NCBI GenBank assembly: GCA_021323655.1
Contig: JAJPKO010000047.1
Span: 1-64,000, forward strand
DNA from: Acidobacteriaceae bacterium
GTDB lineage: Bacteria; Acidobacteriota; Terriglobia; Terriglobales; Acidobacteriaceae
DNA length: 64,000 bases
Direction: 5' to 3'
This document shows positions 17,567-25,243 of the stretch, piece by piece. The first letter of the stretch is position 1. Every line of letters begins with the position of its first letter. A program made the position numbers and the translations under genes. The notes under the pieces are model-generated. The model did not search any database and was not told the DNA's origin. It worked only from the letters and a program-made list of their open reading frames with translations.

Positions 17567-18985
17567 ATGTTTGCTCGACTTAAAACTACCCCCATAGTCT
17601 CTCGTCATGAGCGAAGCGTCGAAGGCGTGCAACCGAACTCGCTCGCCAGGTGCCCCATCCTTTTGCGCCTCTTCTACGCAAAAGGATGGGAAAGTGCGGC
17701 TCTCGCCGAGCGTTTTCTGGTTTTCCTCCTGGGCCTGCTCCTCTTCACACAGCCGATCTCCGCCTACTCCGTCCTCACACATCAGCAGATCATTGACCTC
17801 GCCTGGGAACCGGCTATCAAGCCGCTTCTGCTGGTCCGCTACCCTAATACCACTCCGGCGCAATTGCGCCTGGCACAGTCCTACGCCTATGGCGGATGCG
17901 AAATTCAGGATGCTGGCTACTATCCTTTCGGGCATGTCTTCTTCAGCAACCTCACCCATTACGTCCGCGCAGGAGACTTTGTCGCGAGCCTCATCCGCAA
18001 TGCCAGAAACGTAAATGAGTTGTCTTTTGCTCTTGGCGCGCTCTGCCATTACATCGGAGACAACATCGGCCACCAATACGCAGTCAACCCCGCAACGGCC
18101 ATCGCCTTTCCCAGGCTCGCGCTGCAATACGGCCACTCCATTACCTACGATGAAAGCCCACACGCTCATGTTCGGACCGAGTTTGCCTTAGATGTGGACC
18201 AGCTGACGAAACACCATTTTGCACCCACCGCGTATCTGGACCGCATCGGCTTGCGCGTCTCCGGGGCGCTCCTTGAACGCGCGTTCTATGAAACCTATGG
18301 CCTGCACCTGAGCGAAGTGCTGGGCAACAAGCGCCGAAGCGCGACAATCTCGTCGTATCGCCACTCCGTCCGCAACTTTCTTCCCGCTTTCGCAGAAGCT
18401 GAGGCAGTGGTCCACCGCCATGCCTTCCCTGCCGGCCTGGACACACCCGAATTTCAGGAACTGAATCAGCGCATCGCTGAAGCCAGCAGGCAGAATAGCT
18501 GGGAGCCCATGCGCCGTACCCCTGGAATAAAAACACATCTGCTGGCATGGGTCATCATTCTGGTGCCCAAAATCGGCCCGGCGCAGGACCTGGCCATCAA
18601 GATTCCCACACAGGAAACGGAAAATAAGTACGTCGTCAGCGTAAACCGCACGCTGGATACCTTTGAAAAGCACCTCAACAATCTTCGAACAAATCCGGCG
18701 CAGACCCCGGAGGCCACTCTGGACCTTGAAAATCGTGATCTCGATACGGGCTACGTGGTCCAGCCCGGTGGCTATCCCCGCACCGATAAAACCTACGCCC
18801 AGCTGCTCAATACGATCTCCCGGCATCCCGACCGCCCTGTCCCCTCGGGCCTGAAGCACGATGTCCTCGCCTACTATTCCAACCCCGAATCGCCCATCAC
18901 TACCAAAAAAGACCGCAAGGCATGGCAGCGCGTCCAGCAGGAACTCACCCAGCTCCAGACCATGCCGGTGGTCCCGCTGAAATAG
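17567..18985 (+). CDS. Zinc-dependent phospholipase C-like protein
   Basis: A secreted protein with the zinc-dependent phospholipase C fold. After a hydrophobic signal segment (FLVFLLGLLLFTQPISA) the mature part begins YSVLTHQQIID and continues with YAYGGCEIQDAGYYPFGHVF, FALGALCHYIGDNIGHQYAV and the HGH/HxxD-type histidine and aspartate ligands expected for a multi-zinc site. The substrate is probably a phospholipid or related phosphoester. The start is uncertain. The frame is open from 17567, but residues 1-48 come from what looks like an intergenic repeat with a 14-bp palindrome; a GTG at 17627 or TTG at 17663 would give a conventional signal peptide. It sits between the permease and ATPase genes of a Lol-like transporter. 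Confidence 0.8.
   Translation: MFARLKTTPIVSRHERSVEGVQPNSLARCPILLRLFYAKGWESAALAERFLVFLLGLLLFTQPISAYSVLTHQQIIDLAWEPAIKPLLLVRYPNTTPAQLRLAQSYAYGGCEIQDAGYYPFGHVFFSNLTHYVRAGDFVASLIRNARNVNELSFALGALCHYIGDNIGHQYAVNPATAIAFPRLALQYGHSITYDESPHAHVRTEFALDVDQLTKHHFAPTAYLDRIGLRVSGALLERAFYETYGLHLSEVLGNKRRSATISSYRHSVRNFLPAFAEAEAVVHRHAFPAGLDTPEFQELNQRIAEASRQNSWEPMRRTPGIKTHLLAWVIILVPKIGPAQDLAIKIPTQETENKYVVSVNRTLDTFEKHLNNLRTNPAQTPEATLDLENRDLDTGYVVQPGGYPRTDKTYAQLLNTISRHPDRPVPSGLKHDVLAYYSNPESPITTKKDRKAWQRVQQELTQLQTMPVVPLK
17654..17690. repeat. 14-bp perfect palindromic element
   Basis: CCCATCCTTTTGCG (17654-17667) is exactly mirrored by CGCAAAAGGATGGG (17677-17690) around a nine-base loop. Just left of it, around 17605-17635, is GCGAAGCGTCGAAGG-type sequence that resembles short interspersed repeats I recall from acidobacterial genomes. 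The element overlaps the apparent 5' end of the phospholipase reading frame. Confidence 0.7.
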
Positions 18986-19166
18986 GGCCACCCGGAAGAT
19001 TCAAAAAGATTCAAAAAATTACGGCGATGTTTTGGCCCATCAACTGCAACTATTTCCCGGTGAACGAAGCGATACCCCCACTCAGCTGTTGAATCTAAAT
19101 ACACAGAGAGAAAAATCTACAGTGTCAAGTCTTTCTTTTTGGTGTCCAACAATGATAGAGGTAGTT

Positions 19167-19937
19167 ATGGGAACTCCATTCGCCAGCCCGCAGAGCTTCA
19201 GCGCAGCGACCGCCGCGATGGGTCTGAGTCCTCTGGCCGCTTCGGCACATCCTTTAGTTAAAGTAGAAAATCTGCGTAAGGAATACGCAACCGGCCGCGG
19301 TCGGCTGGTTTTGTTTGATGGCCTGAGCTTTGAAGTCCGGCACGGAGAGTTCCTGGCCATTGTGGGCCAGTCCGGTGCAGGAAAAAGCACACTTTTGCAC
19401 ATCCTCGGCGCTCTTGATGTTCCTACTAGCGGTGACGTATACTGCGCCTCAACTCCATTGAGAAGTCTGTCACCAGGACAAGCCGCAGCTTTCCGTAACC
19501 GGGAAGTCGGCTATGTATGGCAGTTTCACTATCTTCTGCCGGAGTTTACCGCGCTTGAGAATGTCGCCATGCCCCTCCTCGCCCGGGGAATATCGAAGGC
19601 CGATGCCTTTGAGATCGCGGCAAAGTGCCTGCGCGATGTGGAACTCGGGGACCGGGCCAACCACCAGGCGGGAGAGCTTTCCGGTGGCGAACAGCAAAGG
19701 GTCTCCCTTGCGCGCGCGCTGGTAACGCAGCCCAGATTACTTCTTGCTGATGAACCAACTGGGGATCTGGACAGTCAAACTGCTGATACTGTATTTTCAC
19801 TCCTCCAGCAGTTGCATGAAAGGGAGCATCTGACATCGGTGATCGTGACCCACAACATGACTCTGGCACGGCGATGTCACAGGATTTTGCGGCTGGAAAA
19901 GGGCCGCATGGAAGAACTGTCTCCGCAGCAGGTTTAG
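19167..19937 (+). CDS. ABC transporter ATP-binding protein, LolD-like
   Basis: An ATPase of the LolD/MacB class that would power the permease encoded at 16267. It shows Walker A VGQSGAGKST, the signature LSGGEQQRVSLARAL and Walker B LLLADEPTGDLD, then the H-loop VIVTHN. I chose the ATG at 19167 because AGAGGT precedes it at good spacing; this leaves a 30-residue linker before the ABC domain (LVKVENLRKEYA). The frame is open further upstream to 19032 without conserved sequence. The gene follows the phospholipase-like gene by about 180 bases, which include a doubled AGATTCAAAA motif at 18997-19016. Confidence 0.9.
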   Translation: MGTPFASPQSFSAATAAMGLSPLAASAHPLVKVENLRKEYATGRGRLVLFDGLSFEVRHGEFLAIVGQSGAGKSTLLHILGALDVPTSGDVYCASTPLRSLSPGQAAAFRNREVGYVWQFHYLLPEFTALENVAMPLLARGISKADAFEIAAKCLRDVELGDRANHQAGELSGGEQQRVSLARALVTQPRLLLADEPTGDLDSQTADTVFSLLQQLHEREHLTSVIVTHNMTLARRCHRILRLEKGRMEELSPQQV

Positions 19938-20137
19938 CGGAGAGTTGAGTAGTACCGCAGTGGGAAGGAGGTCAACTGGCATCCTTCCCAAAGGCCGTCT
20001 TCACCGGGGCCAGTTTTCGATAGGTGAAAGCGGCGAGAAGGGCCGAAGGCACTTGCGTTTTGCGATTAAGTCCTCTTAGCAGAAGGACGCCGGAATATCC
20101 GGGCTTCGACAAACACAAATGTCTTCTCAGGGGAAAT

Positions 20138-22594
20138 ATGTTCGAACGCTATACAGAAAAGGCACGTCGCGTCATCTTCTTTGCAAGATACGAGGCCAGC
20201 CAGTTTGGCTCGCCCTATATTGAGACCGAGCACCTGCTGCTCGGCCTGTTGCGTGAGGACAAGGCGCTGACCAACCGCTTTCTCCGCTCGCACGCTTCCG
20301 TGGACTCGATTCGTAAGCAGATCGAGGGCCACACCACCATCCGCGAGAAAGTATCCACTTCCGTCGATCTGCCTCTCTCCAATGAATGCAAGCGCGTGCT
20401 GGCCTACGCTGCTGAGGAAGCAGAGCGCCTCTCGCACAAGCACATTGGCACCGAACACCTCCTGCTCGGCCTTCTGCGCGAGGAAAAGAGCTTTGCCGCA
20501 GAGATCCTGCACGAGCGCGGCCTCAAGCTCGTTGCCATCCGCGAAGAGCTGGCCCGCACTACTCAGGAAAAGGCCCCGCAGCAGCAGCGCAATCGCGAAT
20601 CCAGCCTATTGGCCGAGTTCTCGCGCGACCTCACTCAGGCCGCCCTCGACACCCAGCTCGATCCGCTCGTAGGCCGCGATGCTGAGCTCGAGCGCGTCGT
20701 CCAGATCCTCTGCCGCCGCACCAAGAACAACCCGGTGCTCATCGGCGAACCCGGCGTTGGCAAGACCGCGATCGTCGAAGGACTGGCCCAGCGCATCGCC
20801 GACGGTGATGTACCCAGTTTCCTCGCCGACAAGCGCGTGCTCGCTCTCGACCTGTCGCTCATCGTCGCTGGCACAAAATACCGCGGTCAGTTTGAGGAGC
20901 GCCTCAAGACCATCATGAAAGAGCTGATGGAAAACCAGAACTGCATCATCTTCATCGATGAGCTGCATACTCTGGTCGGTGCCGGCTCTGCCGAAGGCTC
21001 GCTCGACGCGGCCAACATTCTCAAGCCCGCCCTCTCGCGTGGCGAAATCCAGTGCATCGGAGCCACCACGCCCAGCGAATACCGCAAATCCATCGAGAAA
21101 GACCGCTCGCTCGAACGGCGCTTCCAGGCCGTCAAGGTTCCGCCGCCCAACGAAGAGGACGCCGTCAAGATCATCATGGGCATTAAGGACCGGTACGAGA
21201 AGTTCCACGCCGTCAGCTATACCGATGACTCGATCCAGTTCGCGGTCTCGCACTCAAACCGCTACATCTCTGATCGCTTCCTGCCCGACAAGGCCATTGA
21301 CCTGATTGACGAGGCAGGTGCGCGCGTCAAGCTGCGGCAGACTTCCCTGCCCGAAGAAATCACCGAAGTCCACAAGCGGATCAAGTTCATCGTCCACCGC
21401 ATGGACTCGGCCATCGCCAACCACGAGTTTGAGAAGGCCCGCTTCTACTCCGACGAAGAACGCAAGGAGCGCGAGAACCTGCGCGCCCTGCGCGACAAAT
21501 ACCACCTCGATGACTCGGCCGCCGGCATCGTCACCCGCGAGGACATCGAAGAGGTCGTCAGCCGCTGGACCGGCGTCCCTGTCACCTCCATTAAGGAAGA
21601 AGAAACCCAGAAGCTGCTGCGCGTTGAAGAAGAACTGCACAAGCGCGTCATCTCGCAGGACAAGGCCATCTCGGCCCTGGCCCGCGCCATCCGCCGCTCG
21701 CGTGCCGGACTCAAATCGCCGCATCGCCCTATAGGCTCCTTCCTCTTCCTCGGACCGACCGGCGTTGGCAAAACTGAAATGGCGCGTACTCTGGCCCAGT
21801 TCCTCTTCGGCTCAGAGAAATCGCTCATCCGCTTCGATATGTCGGAGTTTATGGAGAAGCATTCGGTCTCCAAACTCATCGGCTCGCCTCCGGGATACGT
21901 GGGCTACGAGGAGGGTGGTCAGCTCACCGAGCGTGTCAAGCGTTCGCCGTACTCGGTCGTCCTGCTCGACGAAATCGAGAAGGCGCATCCGGATGTCTTC
22001 AATATCCTTTTGCAGGTCTTCGAAGATGGTCAGCTCACCGATGGCCTCGGCAATACCGTGGACTTCAAGAACACCATCCTCATCATGACCTCGAACATCG
22101 GCGCGCGCCATCTCCAGCGTAAGCAGGGGCTTGGCTTCCAGAGCGATCGCGAAGAGCTGGTCATGGAAAAGGTCGAAGAGCTCGTCAGGAACGAGGTCAA
22201 GCGCACCTTCAACCCCGAGTTCCTGAACCGCTTGGACGAAATCATTATTTTCCAGGCACTTACGGATGCAGACCTCATCCAGATTCTCGAGTTGCTCGTC
22301 CAGCAGCTCAATACGAACCTGGCCCAGAAGGCCATCACCATCTCGGTCACCGACGAGGCCAAGAAGTGGATCCTCGAAAAGACCGTCGTGGACCGCACCT
22401 ACGGAGCACGTCCGCTGCGCCGCGCCATCCAGCGCTACGTAGAAGACCCGCTCTCCGAGGCCCTGATCGCCGGACAGATTACCGACCGTCCGGCTTTCAT
22501 CGAGGTCTACCTCGACAACAATCAGCTCTTCTATCGCCCTGTGGGGAAAGAAGGCGAGCTGAAGACCGAAGGCGCATTGCTCTACAGCAACTAA
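20138..22594 (+). CDS. clpC: Clp protease ATPase subunit ClpC
   Basis: An 818-residue AAA+ unfoldase that feeds proteins to the ClpP peptidase. It begins [20 protein letters not shown], the invariant ClpC start, preceded by AGGGGA. The N domain (about 1-145) contains two ClpN repeats ([11 protein letters not shown] twice). D1 has Walker [19 protein letters not shown] and Walker [15 protein letters not shown]; the UvrB/UvrC-like middle helix follows around residues 420-455. D2 has [19 protein letters not shown] and [16 protein letters not shown]. The ClpP-docking loop and usual C-terminal domain are in place. Upstream in-frame codons (from 20024) lack conservation. It ends at a strong bidirectional terminator. 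Confidence 0.96.
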   Translation: MFERYTEKARRVIFFARYEASQFGSPYIETEHLLLGLLREDKALTNRFLRSHASVDSIRKQIEGHTTIREKVSTSVDLPLSNECKRVLAYAAEEAERLSHKHIGTEHLLLGLLREEKSFAAEILHERGLKLVAIREELARTTQEKAPQQQRNRESSLLAEFSRDLTQAALDTQLDPLVGRDAELERVVQILCRRTKNNPVLIGEPGVGKTAIVEGLAQRIADGDVPSFLADKRVLALDLSLIVAGTKYRGQFEERLKTIMKELMENQNCIIFIDELHTLVGAGSAEGSLDAANILKPALSRGEIQCIGATTPSEYRKSIEKDRSLERRFQAVKVPPPNEEDAVKIIMGIKDRYEKFHAVSYTDDSIQFAVSHSNRYISDRFLPDKAIDLIDEAGARVKLRQTSLPEEITEVHKRIKFIVHRMDSAIANHEFEKARFYSDEERKERENLRALRDKYHLDDSAAGIVTREDIEEVVSRWTGVPVTSIKEEETQKLLRVEEELHKRVISQDKAISALARAIRRSRAGLKSPHRPIGSFLFLGPTGVGKTEMARTLAQFLFGSEKSLIRFDMSEFMEKHSVSKLIGSPPGYVGYEEGGQLTERVKRSPYSVVLLDEIEKAHPDVFNILLQVFEDGQLTDGLGNTVDFKNTILIMTSNIGARHLQRKQGLGFQSDREELVMEKVEELVRNEVKRTFNPEFLNRLDEIIIFQALTDADLIQILELLVQQLNTNLAQKAITISVTDEAKKWILEKTVVDRTYGARPLRRAIQRYVEDPLSEALIAGQITDRPAFIEVYLDNNQLFYRPVGKEGELKTEGALLYSN

Positions 22595-22615
22595 GCCGTT
22601 CTTCTTACTTAGGTA

Positions 22616-22643
22616 AAAAGCCCCGCAAACCAGCGGGGCTTTT
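22616..22643. terminator. Bidirectional intrinsic terminator
   Basis: AAAAGCCCCGC and GCGGGGCTTTT form a perfect 11-bp stem around a six-base loop, with A-runs on the left and T-runs on the right. It lies between the convergent clpC and sugar-transporter genes and can serve both. Confidence 0.92.
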
Positions 22644-22645
22644 AT

Positions 22646-23941
22646 TTAAGAAAACCGCGTTCGCCGCCAAAGCAGCCAGCCACATCCCGCCGCTGCCACC
22701 AACAGCACTGCGCACAGCGCCGCCACCCAGGCAAAGTTTATGGCCAGCCCCGGCACGCGCACCTGTAGACCAAGCCACAAAAACACTGCAACCGCTCCGG
22801 CCACAATCAAAACGTCCCACCAGGGCCGACGAGATTTTTCTTCACCGTGCAGAGAGCCAAGTTGCGCGGCCACGCACTCTTCAAAGCTCAGGCCGTACTT
22901 CTCGCACTCGCGGGAAATCGCATCCCGTCCGGAAGCCTGCTCGCACGCCGGAGCGGCCGCGGTGCTGATGAACATCGCCCCCAGAATCATCAGTGCAGAG
23001 CCAAGCACAACCAGCCAGCGGCTGGTGCCTCCCACATGCGCCAGTTCCCCAAACACCAGCGCTCCCCACGCCAGGCCCCAAAGCTGGTTTGTATTGGAAA
23101 GCGGAATTCCCCGCCCAATGCCGATATACTTCGTCGCGTACTGCTGAAACAGGTCGCCAACCACCCAGCAGAAGCCCCCCAGAAAGATCCAGAAGACCAC
23201 ATGTCGCGCCGCGCTCAATTCTGCGTGCAGTTGCGAAACACCGCCGCCAAAGGTCGCAGCCAGCAGCGCCATGGTACCCAGTTCCCCAACGGTAAACACC
23301 GTTACAAACGACAACGGGTTCATCCCGCTGATATAGGCCTTCCGGTACGGAACATACATCGTCCCCCACAGCAGGCTGGCGCCGAACGCGGCTACGATCC
23401 CATGCACCGCCTGCGCATGCAGCGCTCCGGTGTGTTGCACGGTGACATAGCCCAGCAGCACTGCCGCTACCACAATCGTCAGCGCACCGCCCAGCACACG
23501 AGACACGGTGCGAAACCCGGCACCCCGCATTTCCTGAAAGAGCAGCCACCCCCAGAAAATCCCGATCAGGCTGTTTGTGTTCCACAGCGGAAAGGCAATA
23601 GAAAGCCCCACGTCGCGGATGGCAAAAACCGTCAGTGTGTTCGCTACTGCCCACAATGCGCCTGCGAACACGGCCCAGACAATCAGATGAGGCCGCGTAA
23701 ACAGATCACGGAAAACATAGTCCGTGCCCTTCAGTAGCGTTGGGAGCGTCCAGCGCGCCACAAACACGCCCAGCACCATGGCCAGCGATATCGCAAACGG
23801 AGAGATCCCGATATTCACCAGCTTTGTCGGCGCTTCTGCCCCGCCCAGCCAAACACCGGCAGCCAGTCCGCAAACCACACCTAAGCCGTGCATGGAAGCG
23901 GCTGCCGTTTGAGGTTTCGCTGTTAATAAATCATTCTTCAT
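22646..23941 (-). CDS. DMT-superfamily sugar transporter, GRP/RhaT-like
   Basis: About 431 residues with ten hydrophobic segments. Motifs such as GLAAGVWLGGAEAPTKLV, WAVFAGALWAVANTLTVFAI and NTNQLWGLAWGALVFGEL match the glucose/ribose porter and RhaT branch of the drug/metabolite transporter superfamily, so a proton- or ion-coupled sugar or polyol substrate is likely. After the transporter core, a cytoplasmic stretch with SRECEKYGLSFEECVAAQLG leads to two extra hydrophobic segments at the C-terminus, longer than usual for the family. The ATG at 23941 is the better start (GGCGG upstream). A 29-residue membrane peptide gene lies 39 bases upstream on the same strand, and myo-inositol oxygenase is divergent. 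Confidence 0.8.
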   Translation of the reverse strand: MKNDLLTAKPQTAAASMHGLGVVCGLAAGVWLGGAEAPTKLVNIGISPFAISLAMVLGVFVARWTLPTLLKGTDYVFRDLFTRPHLIVWAVFAGALWAVANTLTVFAIRDVGLSIAFPLWNTNSLIGIFWGWLLFQEMRGAGFRTVSRVLGGALTIVVAAVLLGYVTVQHTGALHAQAVHGIVAAFGASLLWGTMYVPYRKAYISGMNPLSFVTVFTVGELGTMALLAATFGGGVSQLHAELSAARHVVFWIFLGGFCWVVGDLFQQYATKYIGIGRGIPLSNTNQLWGLAWGALVFGELAHVGGTSRWLVVLGSALMILGAMFISTAAAPACEQASGRDAISRECEKYGLSFEECVAAQLGSLHGEEKSRRPWWDVLIVAGAVAVFLWLGLQVRVPGLAINFAWVAALCAVLLVAAAGCGWLLWRRTRFS

Positions 23942-23980
23942 GGAAGCCACTGCCGCCCTGAAATTGTGCCCTGATCCCTG

Positions 23981-24070
23981 TCAATGCAGCCACGCCAGCA
24001 GCACTATTCCCAGCGCCAGCACACACGCCGGCACCCAGAACTGCACGTCGGTCAAAATCGCTTTCAGCAT
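23981..24070 (-). CDS. Very small membrane protein (29 residues)
   Basis: The frame encodes a 29-residue peptide beginning MLKAILTDVQFWVPA and ending LALGIVLLAWLH. It has a short polar N-terminus and one hydrophobic helix of about 18 residues ending in histidine. It is on the same strand as, and 39 bases upstream of, the sugar transporter, so both are probably co-transcribed. No strong Shine-Dalgarno is visible; AGG lies about 15 bases before the ATG. I have an impression of similar tiny peptides in other acidobacteria but cannot confirm it here. A regulatory or stabilising subunit of the transporter is possible. Confidence 0.5.
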   Translation of the reverse strand: MLKAILTDVQFWVPACVLALGIVLLAWLH

Positions 24071-24117
24071 TTGGATACTGAGCCTAATGGCATCGCAACC
24101 ACACTGTCAAAACCAGC

Positions 24118-24149
24118 ATGACAGCCCATGCTTCGCGCTCTTATATAAT
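24118..24149 (+). promoter_or_regulatory. Putative promoter of the inositol oxygenase gene
   Basis: A perfect TATAAT lies at 24144-24149, 30 bases before the ATG of the oxygenase. The best upstream hexamer is ATGACA at 24118-24123, giving a longish 20-base spacer. A small inverted repeat GCATG-N6-CATGC (24116-24131) overlaps the presumed -35 region and could be an operator. Confidence 0.45.
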
Positions 24150-24178
24150 GCATCCCATAGTGGGAGGAGCGCTTCGCC

Positions 24179-25033
24179 ATGCACACCATTTCTCCGGAAA
24201 GGCCGCTTGAGCATCTCGATGACTGGGACGACTTCGTCGCCAGCCGCTACAAGGAAGGCAAGTCGCAGGAACAGTTCCGCAACTATGACGCCGAAGCAAA
24301 TCCCGGAGTGGCCGAATTCTACCGCCTGAACCACACCAACCAGACGCTCGACTTTGTTCTGAACAAGAAGAAAGAATTTCTGGCCCTGAATCGCGGCAAA
24401 AAGAGCATCTGGGAAGCCGCTGAGTACCTCAATACGCTAGTAGATGACAGCGACCCCGACACCGATCTGACACAGATCGAACACCTTCTCCAGACCTCCG
24501 AGGCCATCCGCCGCGATGGCCACCCGCGCTGGATGGTGCTGACCGGTTTCATCCACGATCTTGGCAAAGTCCTCTGTCTGTATGGCGAGCCGCAATGGGC
24601 CGTCGTCGGCGATACTTTTCCAGTAGGCTGCGCCTGGGCCGATGAAATTGTCTTCCCCGAATATTTCAGCGCCAATCCCGACAGCAAAGTCCCCGAATAC
24701 CAGACCAAATACGGCATCTATGAACCGCACTGCGGACTCGACAACGTTCATCTCTCCTGGGGACACGACGAGTACATCTACCACGTTGCCAAGCCATACC
24801 TGCCGGAACCCGCGCTTTACATGCTCCGTTACCACTCCTTTTATCCGGCGCACAGGCACGGGGCGTACAAGCACCTGATGAACGCGCAGGATGAGGAAAT
24901 GTTCGAGTGGGTGCGCAAGTTCAATCCATACGACCTCTACTCCAAGGGCCACGCTAAACCCAATCTGAAGGAACTGAAGCCCTACTACGACGACCTGATC
25001 GCCGAGTACTTCCCGGAAAAAATTGACTGGTAA
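24179..25033 (+). CDS. Myo-inositol oxygenase (MIOX-like)
   Basis: A 284-residue cytoplasmic non-heme di-iron enzyme that cleaves myo-inositol to D-glucuronate. The protein closely resembles the eukaryotic enzyme: [20 protein letters not shown] near the start, the HD-type iron ligands in [15 protein letters not shown], then [39 protein letters not shown] (further His/Asp ligands) and [16 protein letters not shown]. The length fits the family. A strong GGGAGGAG lies 12 bases before the ATG. Most bacteria degrade inositol through the Iol pathway instead, so this points to inositol use via glucuronate. The divergent GRP-type transporter may supply the substrate. Confidence 0.93.
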   Translation: MHTISPERPLEHLDDWDDFVASRYKEGKSQEQFRNYDAEANPGVAEFYRLNHTNQTLDFVLNKKKEFLALNRGKKSIWEAAEYLNTLVDDSDPDTDLTQIEHLLQTSEAIRRDGHPRWMVLTGFIHDLGKVLCLYGEPQWAVVGDTFPVGCAWADEIVFPEYFSANPDSKVPEYQTKYGIYEPHCGLDNVHLSWGHDEYIYHVAKPYLPEPALYMLRYHSFYPAHRHGAYKHLMNAQDEEMFEWVRKFNPYDLYSKGHAKPNLKELKPYYDDLIAEYFPEKIDW

Positions 25034-25048
25034 ATCAGACGACAGTTC

Positions 25049-25132
25049 TCTCCCCGTGCTCGACATTCTGACGAGCACAGGGAGGAAGAATCTGAAATCT
25101 CACACCTGCCCCATGTCTTGAAAAGACCTGGG
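25049..25132. repeat. Two adjacent hairpins 3' of the inositol oxygenase gene
   Basis: The first hairpin pairs GTGCTCG (25056-25062) with CGAGCAC (25072-25078), extended after one mismatch by five or six pairs to 25085. The second pairs CCCATGTCTT-type sequence with AAGACCTGGG (25110-25132). Neither is followed by a T-run. They may end or protect transcripts from the two converging genes. The second resembles the CCCAC...GTGGG palindromes at 30591 and 33389. Nothing else is visible between 25034 and 25243. Confidence 0.4.
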
Positions 25133-25243
25133 ATAAAACTCCATCAGATAACGCGCCTCACGCTACGCAGTTTCCTGAATGAAAGTTCCGTTCCTTGAGT
25201 GCCAGTGTGATTGGATAGCGATGCTGACTTTCGCTATAGCAGA

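Noticed and set aside
20606-21724. Long minus-strand frames opposite clpC
   Set aside because: They are antisense readings of a highly conserved AAA+ gene with strong third-position bias.
22847-23737. 296-codon plus-strand frame opposite the sugar transporter
   Set aside because: It is rich in His, Arg and Gln without motifs; the minus-strand frame has coherent membrane helices.
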